NCBI GenBank assembly: GCA_030592105.1
Contig: JAUVKE010000022.1
Coordinates: 1 to 15,569, forward strand
From: Desulfobacteraceae bacterium
Lineage (GTDB): Bacteria; Desulfobacterota; Desulfobacteria; Desulfobacterales; BuS5
DNA: 15,569 nt
Reading direction: 5' to 3'
Shown here: positions 6,763 through 14,712 of the stretch, one piece after another
Position numbering within the stretch: the stretch's first letter is position 1
Layout: every line of letters begins with the position of its first letter
Program-made: the position numbers and the translations under genes
Notes under the pieces: model-generated
Databases searched by the model: none
Told to the model about the DNA's origin: nothing
What the model saw: only the letters and a program-made list of their open reading frames with translations

Positions 6763-6798
6763 CCCGGATCAGCACATAGCTGATTCGGGTTTTTTTTT
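6763..6798 (+). terminator. Intrinsic terminator downstream of the B12 riboswitch
   Basis: An 11-bp stem (6763-6773 with 6779-6789, one G-U) closes an ACATA loop and is followed at once by nine T residues (6790-6798). It lies about 70 bases after the aptamer and more than 300 bases before the receptor start codon, as expected of a transcription-attenuating expression platform. I did not work out the competing antiterminator pairing. Confidence 0.9.
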
Positions 6799-6823
6799 GC
6801 TGTTTTGCCATATTAAATTAATG

Positions 6824-6927
6824 TATAGATTGTCAGATAATTCATTTCACAAGGCCAGAGGGAGGAAGGCGTATTATAATACGCAGGCGACGATAACGCA
6901 GTGAAATTATTTATGTGACGATCTATA
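6824..6927 (+). repeat. TATAGAT palindromic repeat, copy B
   Basis: A 104-bp copy with well-preserved inverted ends of about 27 bp: TATAGAT (6824-6830) through ATTTCAC (6844-6850), against GTGAAAT (6901-6907) through ATCTATA (6921-6927), with about four mismatches. A perfect 14-bp inner palindrome CGTATTATAATACG lies at 6870-6883. It is in the same orientation as copy A, so the riboswitch core and its terminator lie between two direct copies. Its right end touches MITE copy 3. Confidence 0.8.
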
Positions 6928-7010
6928 ACTATTCAGCATCGCTGATTTGAGATAGGCAGCAGGTATGATCAGATTATACCTGCTGCCGTACATATTCGCT
7001 GAATAGTTAC
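6925..7010 (-). mobile_element. 86-bp MITE, copy 3, inverted
   Basis: Same 86-bp length as copies 1 and 2 but in reverse orientation, about 90 percent identical to copy 2 by eye. The ends are ATAACTATTCAGC (6925-6937, first base changed from G) and GCTGAATAGTTAC (6998-7010). The inner arms are GCAGCAGGTAT (6956-6966) and ATACCTGCTGC (6977-6987). No target duplication is visible. Three bases overlap the end of repeat copy B. It lies in the leader of the receptor gene, after the riboswitch terminator. Confidence 0.8.
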
Positions 7011-7125
7011 AAATTAATTATCATAAACAAAAAAAAGATGGGCTCTAACTGTTTAAGTTGTTTAATTTATACTTTTACGTTAGCAACGCATACGTCCAAA
7101 AATACATTAACAGGAGTAAATGATT

Positions 7126-9135
7126 ATGAAAAAAAAATTTATTATTATCTGTGTCAGCTTTATTTTACTATTTTCTTCAGATTTTTGTACAGCCGGAGAA
7201 GCTAAAATAACATCGACCCTGGATGATATGGTTGTTAGTGCAAGCAGAAACAAAGAGGCAAAAAAAGAACTTGCGGTAAATCTCTCTGTTATATCTACAA
7301 AAGATATAAAAATGTCAACGGCCCGGGATTTAGGGGAACTTTTGGCTGAAAAAGCCGGGATATACATAAGACAGTACCCTGGAGCATTAACCAGCATAGG
7401 GATGCGCGGTTTCAGCACAGAAACCCATGGGAATGATTTAATGGGGCACGTGCTGATATTGCTTGACGGTCGTCGGACAGCCACTGGTAATGCCGCTGCT
7501 ATAATGACAAAAAATGTTGAAAGAATCGAAATAATCCGGGGCCCCGCAGCTGTTCAATACGGATCAGCGGCCATGGGCGGGCTGGTAAATGTAATCACAA
7601 AAAAAGGGAAAGACAAACCTGCAATATTTGTGGAAGGGATGCTGGGAAGTGGAGGATATGAAGAGGCGGGCATCGGTTTTTCCGGCAAGGTTGAAAAATT
7701 TGATTTTTCAGGCACCCTTACCAGAAAAATCATGGATGATTACAATGCTTCTGAAGGGGGAGACAAAAATGGAGATAAATTTTACAACACCGGGTTTAAT
7801 GAAAAAATTGACTACAGCTTAAACCTGGGGTTCGAATTTTTGCCGGGGCATCGTCTGGGTATGATTATGACCTGTTTTGATGCGGATCATATGGGCAATC
7901 CCGGTTATTTTACACTTAATGATAAAGATGATTATAGTGATAAAAAAAATGAAACCTATGATATTATATATGATGGGCAGGCTAAAGACGCTCTTTTTTC
8001 CTGGAAAGCCCGATACTTTCATACAGAGGATGATAACAAATGGGTCAATCCCGTGGGAAGCAATCCGCTGTTGAACCCCTGGTCATGGAGCGATGACGGG
8101 ATTCCATCAAAAAGGGAGACAGACCAAAATGGCGCCCAGGGACAGTTCTCTTTAAATCTGGACAGTTTTTCCATTACAGCAGGGGCAGACTGGGTTAATT
8201 ATGATATAAAAACCACATGGGCACCCAATAAAACTGAATTTGATAATATTGCCGGTTTTATCCTGGCAAAAGCAAGGCTCTTTGATGATAAATTCATTAT
8301 ATCAGGCGGATTAAGATATGACGAATATGAGGTTGAGGTTAAAAAACCTTCGGGAAGGGATGAGGATGATGACAACATATCCCCAAGCATAGGCCTGGCA
8401 TATCTTATCAATGATCATATAAAAATAAGATTAAATTACGCAGAGGCTTTTAGAATGCCCGACGCGAACAATATGGCGGCGGATTATGATTCATACGGCA
8501 CCCACTACATTGGAAATCCGGATCTTGATTCTGAAAAAAGTAAAACCTATGAAGGAGGATTAGACCTGGCATTCTTTGGTTTAAATATGGCGGCTACATA
8601 TTTTTATACAGATTTTAAAGATAAAATTGAAACAGTCTATGCCTCTGACTGGTCAAGCGCCACCTGGGAGAACGTAAAAGACGCCACTATATCAGGCTTT
8701 GAAGGGGAATTGAGCTGCAACCTCGATATTCTCCTTGATCTCGATTTTACCCTGAAACCTTATGCAAATTTCATATACCTTAACAAATATAAAGATGAAG
8801 AAACACGGGAAGATTTAAAATATACTTCCGACATCACAGCATCTTACGGAATTACCCTTTCCGGACTTAATGGAACTTCTGCCGGCTTCAACTTTCAGTA
8901 TACAGGGAAACAGGATATCACGGATTATCAGTTTGGAACCTATGATACACTGGAAATGGGTGGTTTTACAGTGGCCAATGCTGTTATTGCAAAACAGCTG
9001 TATGAAACTTCAGAATACGGGAGTATAACTTTAAGGGCTGAAATTAAAAATATTTTTGACAAAGACTATGCCTATGTTCAGGGATATCCCATGCCTGGAA
9101 GAAGTTTTTTTGCCGGATTAAGGTATGACTTCTGA
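7126..9135 (+). CDS. btuB: BtuB-like TonB-dependent corrinoid receptor
   Basis: Outer-membrane gated beta-barrel that takes up a scarce ligand using TonB energy. I start at ATG 7126, 9 bases after AGGAG (7112-7116); ATG 7120 is only 3 bases away. The 669-aa product has a Sec signal peptide (MKKK then a hydrophobic core to about residue 22), a TonB box DDMVVSA (33-39), a plug domain with the IRGPAAVQYGSAAMGGLVNVIT block (about 135-156), and a barrel ending in ...GLRYDF, with the aromatic C-terminal residue needed for barrel insertion. The protein alone would only be called a TonB-dependent receptor. The vitamin B12 or corrinoid assignment comes from the cobalamin riboswitch upstream. The TonB/ExbBD genes downstream are its likely energy source. 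Confidence 0.85.
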   Translation: MKKKFIIICVSFILLFSSDFCTAGEAKITSTLDDMVVSASRNKEAKKELAVNLSVISTKDIKMSTARDLGELLAEKAGIYIRQYPGALTSIGMRGFSTETHGNDLMGHVLILLDGRRTATGNAAAIMTKNVERIEIIRGPAAVQYGSAAMGGLVNVITKKGKDKPAIFVEGMLGSGGYEEAGIGFSGKVEKFDFSGTLTRKIMDDYNASEGGDKNGDKFYNTGFNEKIDYSLNLGFEFLPGHRLGMIMTCFDADHMGNPGYFTLNDKDDYSDKKNETYDIIYDGQAKDALFSWKARYFHTEDDNKWVNPVGSNPLLNPWSWSDDGIPSKRETDQNGAQGQFSLNLDSFSITAGADWVNYDIKTTWAPNKTEFDNIAGFILAKARLFDDKFIISGGLRYDEYEVEVKKPSGRDEDDDNISPSIGLAYLINDHIKIRLNYAEAFRMPDANNMAADYDSYGTHYIGNPDLDSEKSKTYEGGLDLAFFGLNMAATYFYTDFKDKIETVYASDWSSATWENVKDATISGFEGELSCNLDILLDLDFTLKPYANFIYLNKYKDEETREDLKYTSDITASYGITLSGLNGTSAGFNFQYTGKQDITDYQFGTYDTLEMGGFTVANAVIAKQLYETSEYGSITLRAEIKNIFDKDYAYVQGYPMPGRSFFAGLRYDF

Positions 9136-9164
9136 AAATTCACAGGTTTGTGTTAAATTTTTAG

Positions 9165-9271
9165 GCATCCTTTATAAACCATTCGCAAATAATATTTTCT
9201 GGTTCCCATGCTCCAGCGTGGGAACCAGGAAAACCAGCATATAAAAATGTAAGTTGGAAAATAAAGGATGC
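9165..9271. repeat. REP-like hairpin nested in an 11-bp inverted repeat
   Basis: The inner hairpin has CTGGTTCCCA (9199-9208) and TGGGAACCAG (9219-9228), a perfect 10-bp stem around a CTCCAG-containing loop. From memory, GGTTCCCAxGCTCCAGCGTGGGAACC is a widespread REP-like palindrome. The outer pair is GCATCCTTTAT (9165-9175) and ATAAAGGATGC (9261-9271), also perfect. There is no T-tract after the hairpin, so it is not a typical terminator. It separates the receptor gene from the TonB-system genes, and the two could be transcribed separately. Confidence 0.65.
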
Positions 9272-9305
9272 TAATTTTTACCAGAAAAATTATCAAGGTC
9301 TTATT

Positions 9306-10079
9306 ATGGCGAACAATAAAATCGTTACATCCATGATTATATTTTTTTTAATTCTAACAGCTCAAGGTCTCCACGGAAAAGAACATCTGTCGGACAAAGT
9401 TGAAAAGCCTGTAAAAGAATCCATCGATATCAGGCAGAAAACCCAGAAGCAGAAGGATCAATGGTCATCAGAAAAAGGGAAGCTCGAAGATGAATTTAAC
9501 ATTCTCATCATAAAAAGAGAAGAGCTGGCAGCATTAAATAAAAATTTAAAGAATGAATTTAAAAACCGCAGCAGGGTTATAAAGGAAGCTGAGGAGAAAA
9601 TAGATAAAATCGACAGAATAACAGATGAACTCCTCCCATATCTTTTTCAGATGGCAAAACAATTGGAAGAAACCGTTGAGACAGACCTTCCCTTTTTAGA
9701 GAACGAACGGAACAACCGATTAAAAAAACTTTTTGTGACACTCGATTCTCCAGCAATTTTAACAAACGAAAAGTTCAGAAAAATTCTCGAAGCCCTTCAG
9801 GTAGAGGCTGAATATGGTATTAACACCGAGGTTTACCAGGAGCGGATAAACGTTGAAAACAAAATGATTCTTGCGAATATTTTCCGGCTGGGAAGACTTG
9901 CACTCTTTTTTCAAACCATCGACAAAAAAATATCCGGCATATATAACCCGGCCAGTAAATCCTGGAGCAGCCTGCCACGAAAATTTAATACAGAGATAGG
10001 AAATGCCGTGGATATTGCTGAAAAAAGACGCTCAAATCAATTACTCACGCTCCCCCTGGGAAAGGTGGTGGTTCAATGA
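9306..10079 (+). CDS. DUF3450 periplasmic coiled-coil protein
   Basis: Accessory component of a TtpC-type TonB system, of unproven biochemical role. The 257-aa protein begins with a signal peptide (hydrophobic residues about 8-20, likely cleaved near residue 24). A long charged coiled coil covers about 30-100 (many K/E/R heptads), and the family's C-terminal globular part contains ANIFRLGRLALFFQT (near 196-210) and a W-containing segment (SKSWSSL). DUF3450 genes stand next to long ExbB/TtpC genes in the Vibrio TonB2 cluster and in many marine bacteria. The start has AAGG at 9295-9298. The stop TGA overlaps the next ATG (ATGA at 10076-10079), so it is translationally coupled to ttpC. Confidence 0.88.
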   Translation: MANNKIVTSMIIFFLILTAQGLHGKEHLSDKVEKPVKESIDIRQKTQKQKDQWSSEKGKLEDEFNILIIKREELAALNKNLKNEFKNRSRVIKEAEEKIDKIDRITDELLPYLFQMAKQLEETVETDLPFLENERNNRLKKLFVTLDSPAILTNEKFRKILEALQVEAEYGINTEVYQERINVENKMILANIFRLGRLALFFQTIDKKISGIYNPASKSWSSLPRKFNTEIGNAVDIAEKRRSNQLLTLPLGKVVVQ

Positions 10080-11521
10080 TACGAATATTTTCTGCAATAC
10101 TCTTTTGTTTATTTCTTTTCATGGCTCCTCAATCCCAGGGAGCAGATATTCGCAAAAATGTCATGGAGGCCGAAAAAAACATCCAAAAGACCAGGGAGAC
10201 CCTGTTAAAAAAAGCAATACTCGAAAAAAGGACTTCGGAAAAAGAGGCCGAAAACAGTTTAAAAAAAATCCTCTCTTCCAGAAAAAATTTAACAGATGCC
10301 ATTGCTAAAATTAAGGAAGAAAACAAGAATCTGGAAAAAGATAATAAGAGCTTACAAAAACAGAACATAGCGCTCAAGAAACTTGAGGACGAAGTAACAT
10401 CTAAACTTGCCTCCATGGATGCAATGGTAAACGAACTTACAGGTTTAACAGTTATTGCAGCAAAAGATCTTGATTCATTATTGGCCAGAAGTATCCACTC
10501 TGCGCTTTATCCCGAAAGGTGCGAAAAGATTAAGCCCCTTTTAAATAAAACAAAATTTCCAGGTATGGACGAAATCAAAGCCATGGTTGATATTTACTTT
10601 GACGAAATAAAAAAATCTGGTGAAGTAAGTATCAATAAAGGGATTATTGTTGATAGATCGGGAAATGAGGTCAATGCTCATATTCTTGCAATTGGCTCTT
10701 TTACCGCAGCCTACCATATTAAAAACTCAGAAAAAGATGAAACAGGATTCCTCCTTTTTTCAGATAAGAGCAACCGTCTGTTTGCCCTGTCAAAGCCTCC
10801 ACCGGGATCGGTTGCAAAAAAGATAAAAAAATACATGACCGGTAAATCCATTGCTGTTCCCATGGATATTGCCAGGGGGGCAGCACTAAGACAGCTTACC
10901 CACACTACCTCCTTAAAGGATCAAATATTAAATGGAGGTCCCATAGTATGGCCAATACTTGGAGTAGGATTCATCGCTTTTCTCATTATTATTGAACGTT
11001 TTATCTTTTTACAAAAAGTAGATACAAATGCCGATAAAGTGATGACAACCGTCAATAAACTTGCCACGGAGGAGAAATGGGACGAATGTCTAAAGCTATG
11101 TGAAAAACAGAAGGACAGGCCTGTTCCCCATGTCTTATTATCAGGGATTAATGCAAGGGAAAAAAGCCGCGAAGATATGGAGAATATACTCCAGGAGGCT
11201 ATTTTACATGAAATTCCCCGTATTGAGGCAAGGCTCTCTTCCCTGGGAATACTTGCAGCTATTTCTCCCCTTTTGGGACTCCTTGGGACTGTCACCGGAA
11301 TGATTAATACATTTCATGCAATTACATTTTACGGAACAGGTGATCCAAGGATGATGTCAGGGGGAATATCCGAAGCCCTTACCACAACCATGCTCGGTTT
11401 AGGCGTTGCCATTCCGATTATGCTTTTTCATACTTTTTTAAGTAGAAAAGTGGAAAATATTATCAGTCACATGGAAGAAAAAGCGGTCTCTTTGGCCAAT
11501 ATTGTTTTTAAGGAAAAATAA
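10076..11521 (+). CDS. ttpC: TtpC-like long ExbB/TolQ-family protein
   Basis: Inner-membrane proton-channel family protein with a large periplasmic N-terminal domain, resembling TtpC of the Vibrio TonB2 system, where it is required for TonB2-dependent uptake. Of 481 aa, 1-22 is a signal peptide (cleavage near SQGA), about 28-120 a coiled coil, and about 125-275 a periplasmic domain ending in VPMDIARGAALRQL. Three ExbB-type membrane helices follow at about 288-311, 390-413 and 433-455. The channel hallmarks are LLGTVTGMINTF (402-413) and SGGISEAL (428-435, with the conserved E433). It is twice the length of standard ExbB because of the N-terminal domain. The ATGA overlap couples it to the DUF3450 gene, and only 3 bp separate it from the second exbB. 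The symbol is by analogy. Confidence 0.9.
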   Translation: MIRIFSAILFCLFLFMAPQSQGADIRKNVMEAEKNIQKTRETLLKKAILEKRTSEKEAENSLKKILSSRKNLTDAIAKIKEENKNLEKDNKSLQKQNIALKKLEDEVTSKLASMDAMVNELTGLTVIAAKDLDSLLARSIHSALYPERCEKIKPLLNKTKFPGMDEIKAMVDIYFDEIKKSGEVSINKGIIVDRSGNEVNAHILAIGSFTAAYHIKNSEKDETGFLLFSDKSNRLFALSKPPPGSVAKKIKKYMTGKSIAVPMDIARGAALRQLTHTTSLKDQILNGGPIVWPILGVGFIAFLIIIERFIFLQKVDTNADKVMTTVNKLATEEKWDECLKLCEKQKDRPVPHVLLSGINAREKSREDMENILQEAILHEIPRIEARLSSLGILAAISPLLGLLGTVTGMINTFHAITFYGTGDPRMMSGGISEALTTTMLGLGVAIPIMLFHTFLSRKVENIISHMEEKAVSLANIVFKEK

Positions 11522-11524
11522 ACT

Positions 11525-12136
11525 TTGTATTATTATTTTAACGATATCCTAACCGAGGCTATTCAATATTTTCACAATGGCGGACCCGTTATGGTGCCGC
11601 TTTTAGTGGTCTCCATATTGATGTGGGCCATGATTTTTAACAGGGTCCTTTTTCTAAAAAGGATGGAGTTAAACGACATAGCAAAAGATGACGTAAAAAA
11701 TTATATTCAAAAAAATAATCCCCCTGATTTTGACAAATACAATGGATTAAAAGCAAGGTTCCTGCGCAGATTTCTTGAGCTTCGCTGCGGGAAACCGTCA
11801 GTGGATAAATATATTCTGGATGAAGTTGTTATGTCATTTTGTTCTTCTGTTGACAAAAAACTTGTCTACATCGGCGTTCTTGCGGCTGTTTCTCCATTAT
11901 TCGGTCTTTTAGGAACAGTAACAGGTATGATGACCACATTTAATATAATATCTGTTGTGGGAACAGGGGATGCAAAGGCAATGGCAGGCGGAATTTCAGA
12001 AGCTCTGATATCAACCCAGACAGGCCTGCTGGTCGCAATCCCTGGAATGTATATGCATAGTCGACTGGTAAAAAAAGCAGAAAATCTGAAGCACAGCATA
12101 GCTAATCTCGGATTTTATTTAAAGGATGTTGTTTAA
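11525..12136 (+). CDS. exbB: ExbB biopolymer transport protein
   Basis: Proton-channel subunit that with ExbD energises TonB at the inner membrane. The 203-aa length is typical of short ExbB. Three helices are expected at about 21-42, 113-138 and 160-180. Motifs are GLLGTVTGMMTTF (127-139) and AGGISEALISTQTGLLVAIPG (154-174), with conserved E159 and T166 facing the pore by family analogy. The start is a TTG, 10 bases after AAGGA (11510-11514). The next in-frame methionine (residue 23) would cut into the first helix, so TTG is preferred. It parallels the C-terminal domain of the preceding TtpC-like protein, giving two different ExbB-type subunits in one system. Confidence 0.92.
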   Translation: MYYYFNDILTEAIQYFHNGGPVMVPLLVVSILMWAMIFNRVLFLKRMELNDIAKDDVKNYIQKNNPPDFDKYNGLKARFLRRFLELRCGKPSVDKYILDEVVMSFCSSVDKKLVYIGVLAAVSPLFGLLGTVTGMMTTFNIISVVGTGDAKAMAGGISEALISTQTGLLVAIPGMYMHSRLVKKAENLKHSIANLGFYLKDVV

Positions 12137-12154
12137 TGACAACTATTTTAGTCG

Positions 12155-12204
12155 TGTCCGCTTAAACTTTCCGTATTTTTTTCTTGCAACTTCCTAATCG
12201 GACA
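12155..12204. repeat. 50-bp inverted-end insert between exbB and exbD
   Basis: TGTCCGCTTA (12155-12164) and TAATCGGACA (12195-12204) form a 9-of-10 inverted repeat around a T-rich core. It lies in a 94-bp gap in an otherwise tightly packed operon. It may be a tiny insertion remnant. At the exbB stop there is a TAATG overlap (12134-12138) opening a nine-codon reading frame that ends at 12165, inside the insert. No target duplication is seen. Confidence 0.4.
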
Positions 12205-12230
12205 ATCTATAGGTTTAAGGTATAATAAAA

Positions 12231-12647
12231 ATGCTAAACATAACAGCGGCAAGGCGCGGACGAAAAGCATCTGTGGAACTGAATATCGCCCCTTTAATAG
12301 ATATGGTATTTATACTCCTTATATTTTTCCTGGTTACCACAAGTTTTGTAAAAGAGACAGGGCTCGATGTTAACAGACCCAGTGCAAAAACAGCCACACA
12401 AAAAAACATGGCAAATATTTTAATCGGCATCGGGCAAAACGGGCAAATTTATATGGAAAAAAGAGAAATCGATATAAGGGCGGTAAGGGCCAATGTGGAA
12501 CGGGCCCTTGCGGAAACTCCCGAAAGTCCCGTGGTGATTGTGGCGGATAAAGAGAGTAAAGCAGGTATTATCATAGATGTTATGGATGGATGCAGACTTG
12601 CCGGCGCTTTAAACATAAGTCTGGCCGCGAGCCTGATTTGCAGGTAA
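12231..12647 (+). CDS. exbD: ExbD/TolR biopolymer transport protein
   Basis: Partner of ExbB in proton-driven energising of TonB. The 138-aa protein is the usual ExbD size: a short cytoplasmic N-terminus, one membrane helix (about 20-38) and a periplasmic domain. The essential membrane aspartate is present as D24 in NIAPLIDMVFILLIFFLVTTSF-type sequence (equivalent to E. coli ExbD D25). The periplasmic part has the expected IGQNGQIYMEKREID and VVIVADKES strands. It has only a weak Shine-Dalgarno (AAGG about 13 bases upstream), and it is preceded by the 94-bp gap with a small inverted-end insert. It ends 3 bp before tonB. Confidence 0.93.
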   Translation: MLNITAARRGRKASVELNIAPLIDMVFILLIFFLVTTSFVKETGLDVNRPSAKTATQKNMANILIGIGQNGQIYMEKREIDIRAVRANVERALAETPESPVVIVADKESKAGIIIDVMDGCRLAGALNISLAASLICR

Positions 12648-12650
12648 AAT

Positions 12651-13328
12651 ATGCTGACAAGCAGAGTTATAAAAAAAAACAGCCCGGTTTTATTATTAAT
12701 AAGCAGCATTCTTTTTTCTATTCTTTTCAATATTTTTCTTTTTTGCCTGATGCCTGCCCTTGTTTCAAAGGGAGTGGGGAAAAAGACCGAACCAATGGAT
12801 CTTAACCCCATACGCTTTGCAAGTTTGAAAAAGGATAAACCTCCTGAAAATAAAAAGAAGAAAGAAAAGATTAAACCGGAAAAAAAATTTTTCAGCACAA
12901 AAAGAGCATATGCGTCTAAAAGCATTAACCTCCCAAAGTTAAGTTTTAAAATTAATCCCCAGCTATCAGGAGGCACCGGATTTATACAGTCGCCTCCAAT
13001 GATCGATTTTAATTTTTCTAACTTTGGACTTAAAAATCTTTTTAAAATAGGGGAAGTCGACAACTCCCCTGTGCCGGTTGCCCAAATTCCACCGGTCTAT
13101 CCGGTTAAGGCAAAAAGGCTGGGTATTGAAGGGTGGGTTAATATACAATTTATTGTGACTGAAAATGGGACCGTCGAAAATATTGAGATACTCGATGCAA
13201 ATCCAAAAAATATTTTTAACAGATCTGTTCTGCGATGTATCTCTTCGTGGCGATTCTCGCCAGGAGTTCTGGAGGGAGAACCTGTAAATACCCTGATGAT
13301 AACTACCATTAGATTTGAACTTGAATAA
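12651..13328 (+). CDS. tonB: TonB energy transducer
   Basis: Spans the periplasm and pulls on the TonB box of the outer-membrane receptor. Of 225 aa, one N-terminal membrane anchor lies at about 12-38, and a short basic and proline-containing linker (KKDKPPENKKKKEKIKPEKK, 60-79) is followed by a neutral stretch. The TonB C-terminal domain covers about 140-225, with PPVYPVKAKRLGIEGWVNI (147-165) carrying the conserved YP pair (Y150, P151), then the ENGTVENIEI strand and SSWRFSPG. It is a compact TonB, like Vibrio TonB2, with a shorter proline-rich region than E. coli TonB. AGGT precedes the ATG by 7 bases. It sits between exbD and the TPR gene as in the TonB2 cluster. Confidence 0.93.
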   Translation: MLTSRVIKKNSPVLLLISSILFSILFNIFLFCLMPALVSKGVGKKTEPMDLNPIRFASLKKDKPPENKKKKEKIKPEKKFFSTKRAYASKSINLPKLSFKINPQLSGGTGFIQSPPMIDFNFSNFGLKNLFKIGEVDNSPVPVAQIPPVYPVKAKRLGIEGWVNIQFIVTENGTVENIEILDANPKNIFNRSVLRCISSWRFSPGVLEGEPVNTLMITTIRFELE

Positions 13329-13329
13329 A

Positions 13330-14712
13330 ATGAATTTAACACTTTTTTTCACCAGAAAAATAATCATATTTTCCCTTACAATCATATTTTTAATATCATT
13401 TCATTTACCGGTATCTGCCAAAAAAAATCATATTCCCCATAAAGTAACTGTTGTTCTGTTAAAAATGCGCGGGTATATGGAGACAGGGGAAATATTAAAA
13501 GCCATCAAGGTTATAGAAGATTTTCAAGCCAGACAGCCCATGGGAATGAAACCTGGGGACCTGGATCCCAAGGGATACCAGCATCACTTTATTAATTTTA
13601 ATCTTGGTAACTGCTATTTAAAATTAAACAAGCCTTTAAAAGCAGCCCAGCACTATAAAGCCGCCGTACATGTGAAACCAGATTTTTATCCTGCCTGGCT
13701 CAACCTTGCAAAATGTTATTATGATTTGGAGCACTACACTGATGCGGGAAACAGCTTTTTAAAAGCATTTAAAGTTTCAGAAAAAAAAGAGCCTGAAATT
13801 TTATACTATGCGGCTGCATCTTTTATGGCTGATGAAAAAACTGCCCAAGCTCTTAAAGTAGTTAACATACTTGTTTTTGAGTATAATGATGGGATTAAAC
13901 TGCAGTGGAAAAAACTGATAGCCCAACTTTACATAATATGCAATAAACATTTTTTGGCATTACCTTATTTAAAAGAGCTTTCCGAAAACCTTACAGGGAA
14001 AGAGAAAAAATATTGGCAGGAGCTTTTATTCCATGAATATATCACACTTAATATGAAAAAGGAGGCTTTTGTCCATGCGAAAAGATTAGTACAGGAAGAC
14101 CCCATTGATCCCAAGTGGTGGAAAATTTTGTCTCAAATATATTTTTACAATGATAAATACGAAGATGGCCTGGCTCCTTTAACAATCTGCACCTACCTGA
14201 AACCGGCTTCGTTTCAGGAAAAGAAATTCATGGGGGATCTCTGCCTCAGCCTGGGAATACCGATTAAATCAATCGACTATTATAAAGACTCGATCAAAGA
14301 GAAAAAAACCATCCACCTTTATGAAAGGCTTGCCCATGCATATCTGGCTCTTTACGAGCCGGAAAAAGCCTTAAATATATTAGAAAAAGGATTAAAGCAT
14401 TTTCCTGAAAAAAAACTCTACACACTAAAAGGACAGATATTACTTGAAAACGAAAAATATGAAAAAGCAATGGTTTTATATGAAAAAATGGCAAAGGAAA
14501 AAATTACTCCCCAGGGAGAAGCATGGCTCATGGCGGGATATGCGGCCTTTAATTCCGATAATCTTATAAAAGCAAAATACAACTTTACAAAAGCCTCCAA
14601 GTACAATAAACAGAAAAAAAGAGCAATAAAGGCACTACTGCAGGTTAACAGGCATCTGGAAAGCAGAAAAATGAAAAACGAAAATTCTGACCAGGAGGTT
14701 AAGCATGACTAA
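13330..14712 (+). CDS. Periplasmic TPR protein of the TonB system
   Basis: TPR protein, probably a periplasmic scaffold for the TonB complex. I place the start at ATG 13330, 1 bp after the tonB stop, giving 460 aa. A TTG at 13315 would overlap tonB and add five residues. A signal peptide (hydrophobic 11-27, cleavage near VSA) is followed by tandem helical repeats. The clearest TPR unit is NFNLGNCYLKLNKPLKAAQHY near 92-112, followed by YPAWLNLAKCYYDLEHYTDA, and more degenerate repeats continue to about 440, including the EPEKALNILEKGLKHFPEKK unit. A TPR gene follows tonB2 in Vibrio (the VC1543-type position), and this gene holds the same place. No enzyme motif is seen. The last 8 bp overlap the next gene. 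Confidence 0.88.
   Translation: MNLTLFFTRKIIIFSLTIIFLISFHLPVSAKKNHIPHKVTVVLLKMRGYMETGEILKAIKVIEDFQARQPMGMKPGDLDPKGYQHHFINFNLGNCYLKLNKPLKAAQHYKAAVHVKPDFYPAWLNLAKCYYDLEHYTDAGNSFLKAFKVSEKKEPEILYYAAASFMADEKTAQALKVVNILVFEYNDGIKLQWKKLIAQLYIICNKHFLALPYLKELSENLTGKEKKYWQELLFHEYITLNMKKEAFVHAKRLVQEDPIDPKWWKILSQIYFYNDKYEDGLAPLTICTYLKPASFQEKKFMGDLCLSLGIPIKSIDYYKDSIKEKKTIHLYERLAHAYLALYEPEKALNILEKGLKHFPEKKLYTLKGQILLENEKYEKAMVLYEKMAKEKITPQGEAWLMAGYAAFNSDNLIKAKYNFTKASKYNKQKKRAIKALLQVNRHLESRKMKNENSDQEVKHD

Noticed and set aside
116..7010. Repeated 86-bp units considered as a CRISPR or tandem array
   Set aside because: Copies are 1.3 and 5.4 kb apart, one is inverted, and all are palindromic with transposon-like ends; there are no spacers or cas genes.
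9199..9228. GTTCCCA hairpin as an intrinsic terminator of the receptor gene
   Set aside because: No T-tract follows on either strand; it fits a REP-like palindrome better.
12221..12226. TATAAT just upstream of exbD as a promoter
   Set aside because: It is only 4 bases before the ATG, so transcription would start inside the gene, and there is no good -35.
12449..13063. 204-codon minus-strand open frame
   Set aside because: It spans the exbD-tonB junction in antisense, and the + strand genes there carry clear ExbD and TonB hallmarks.
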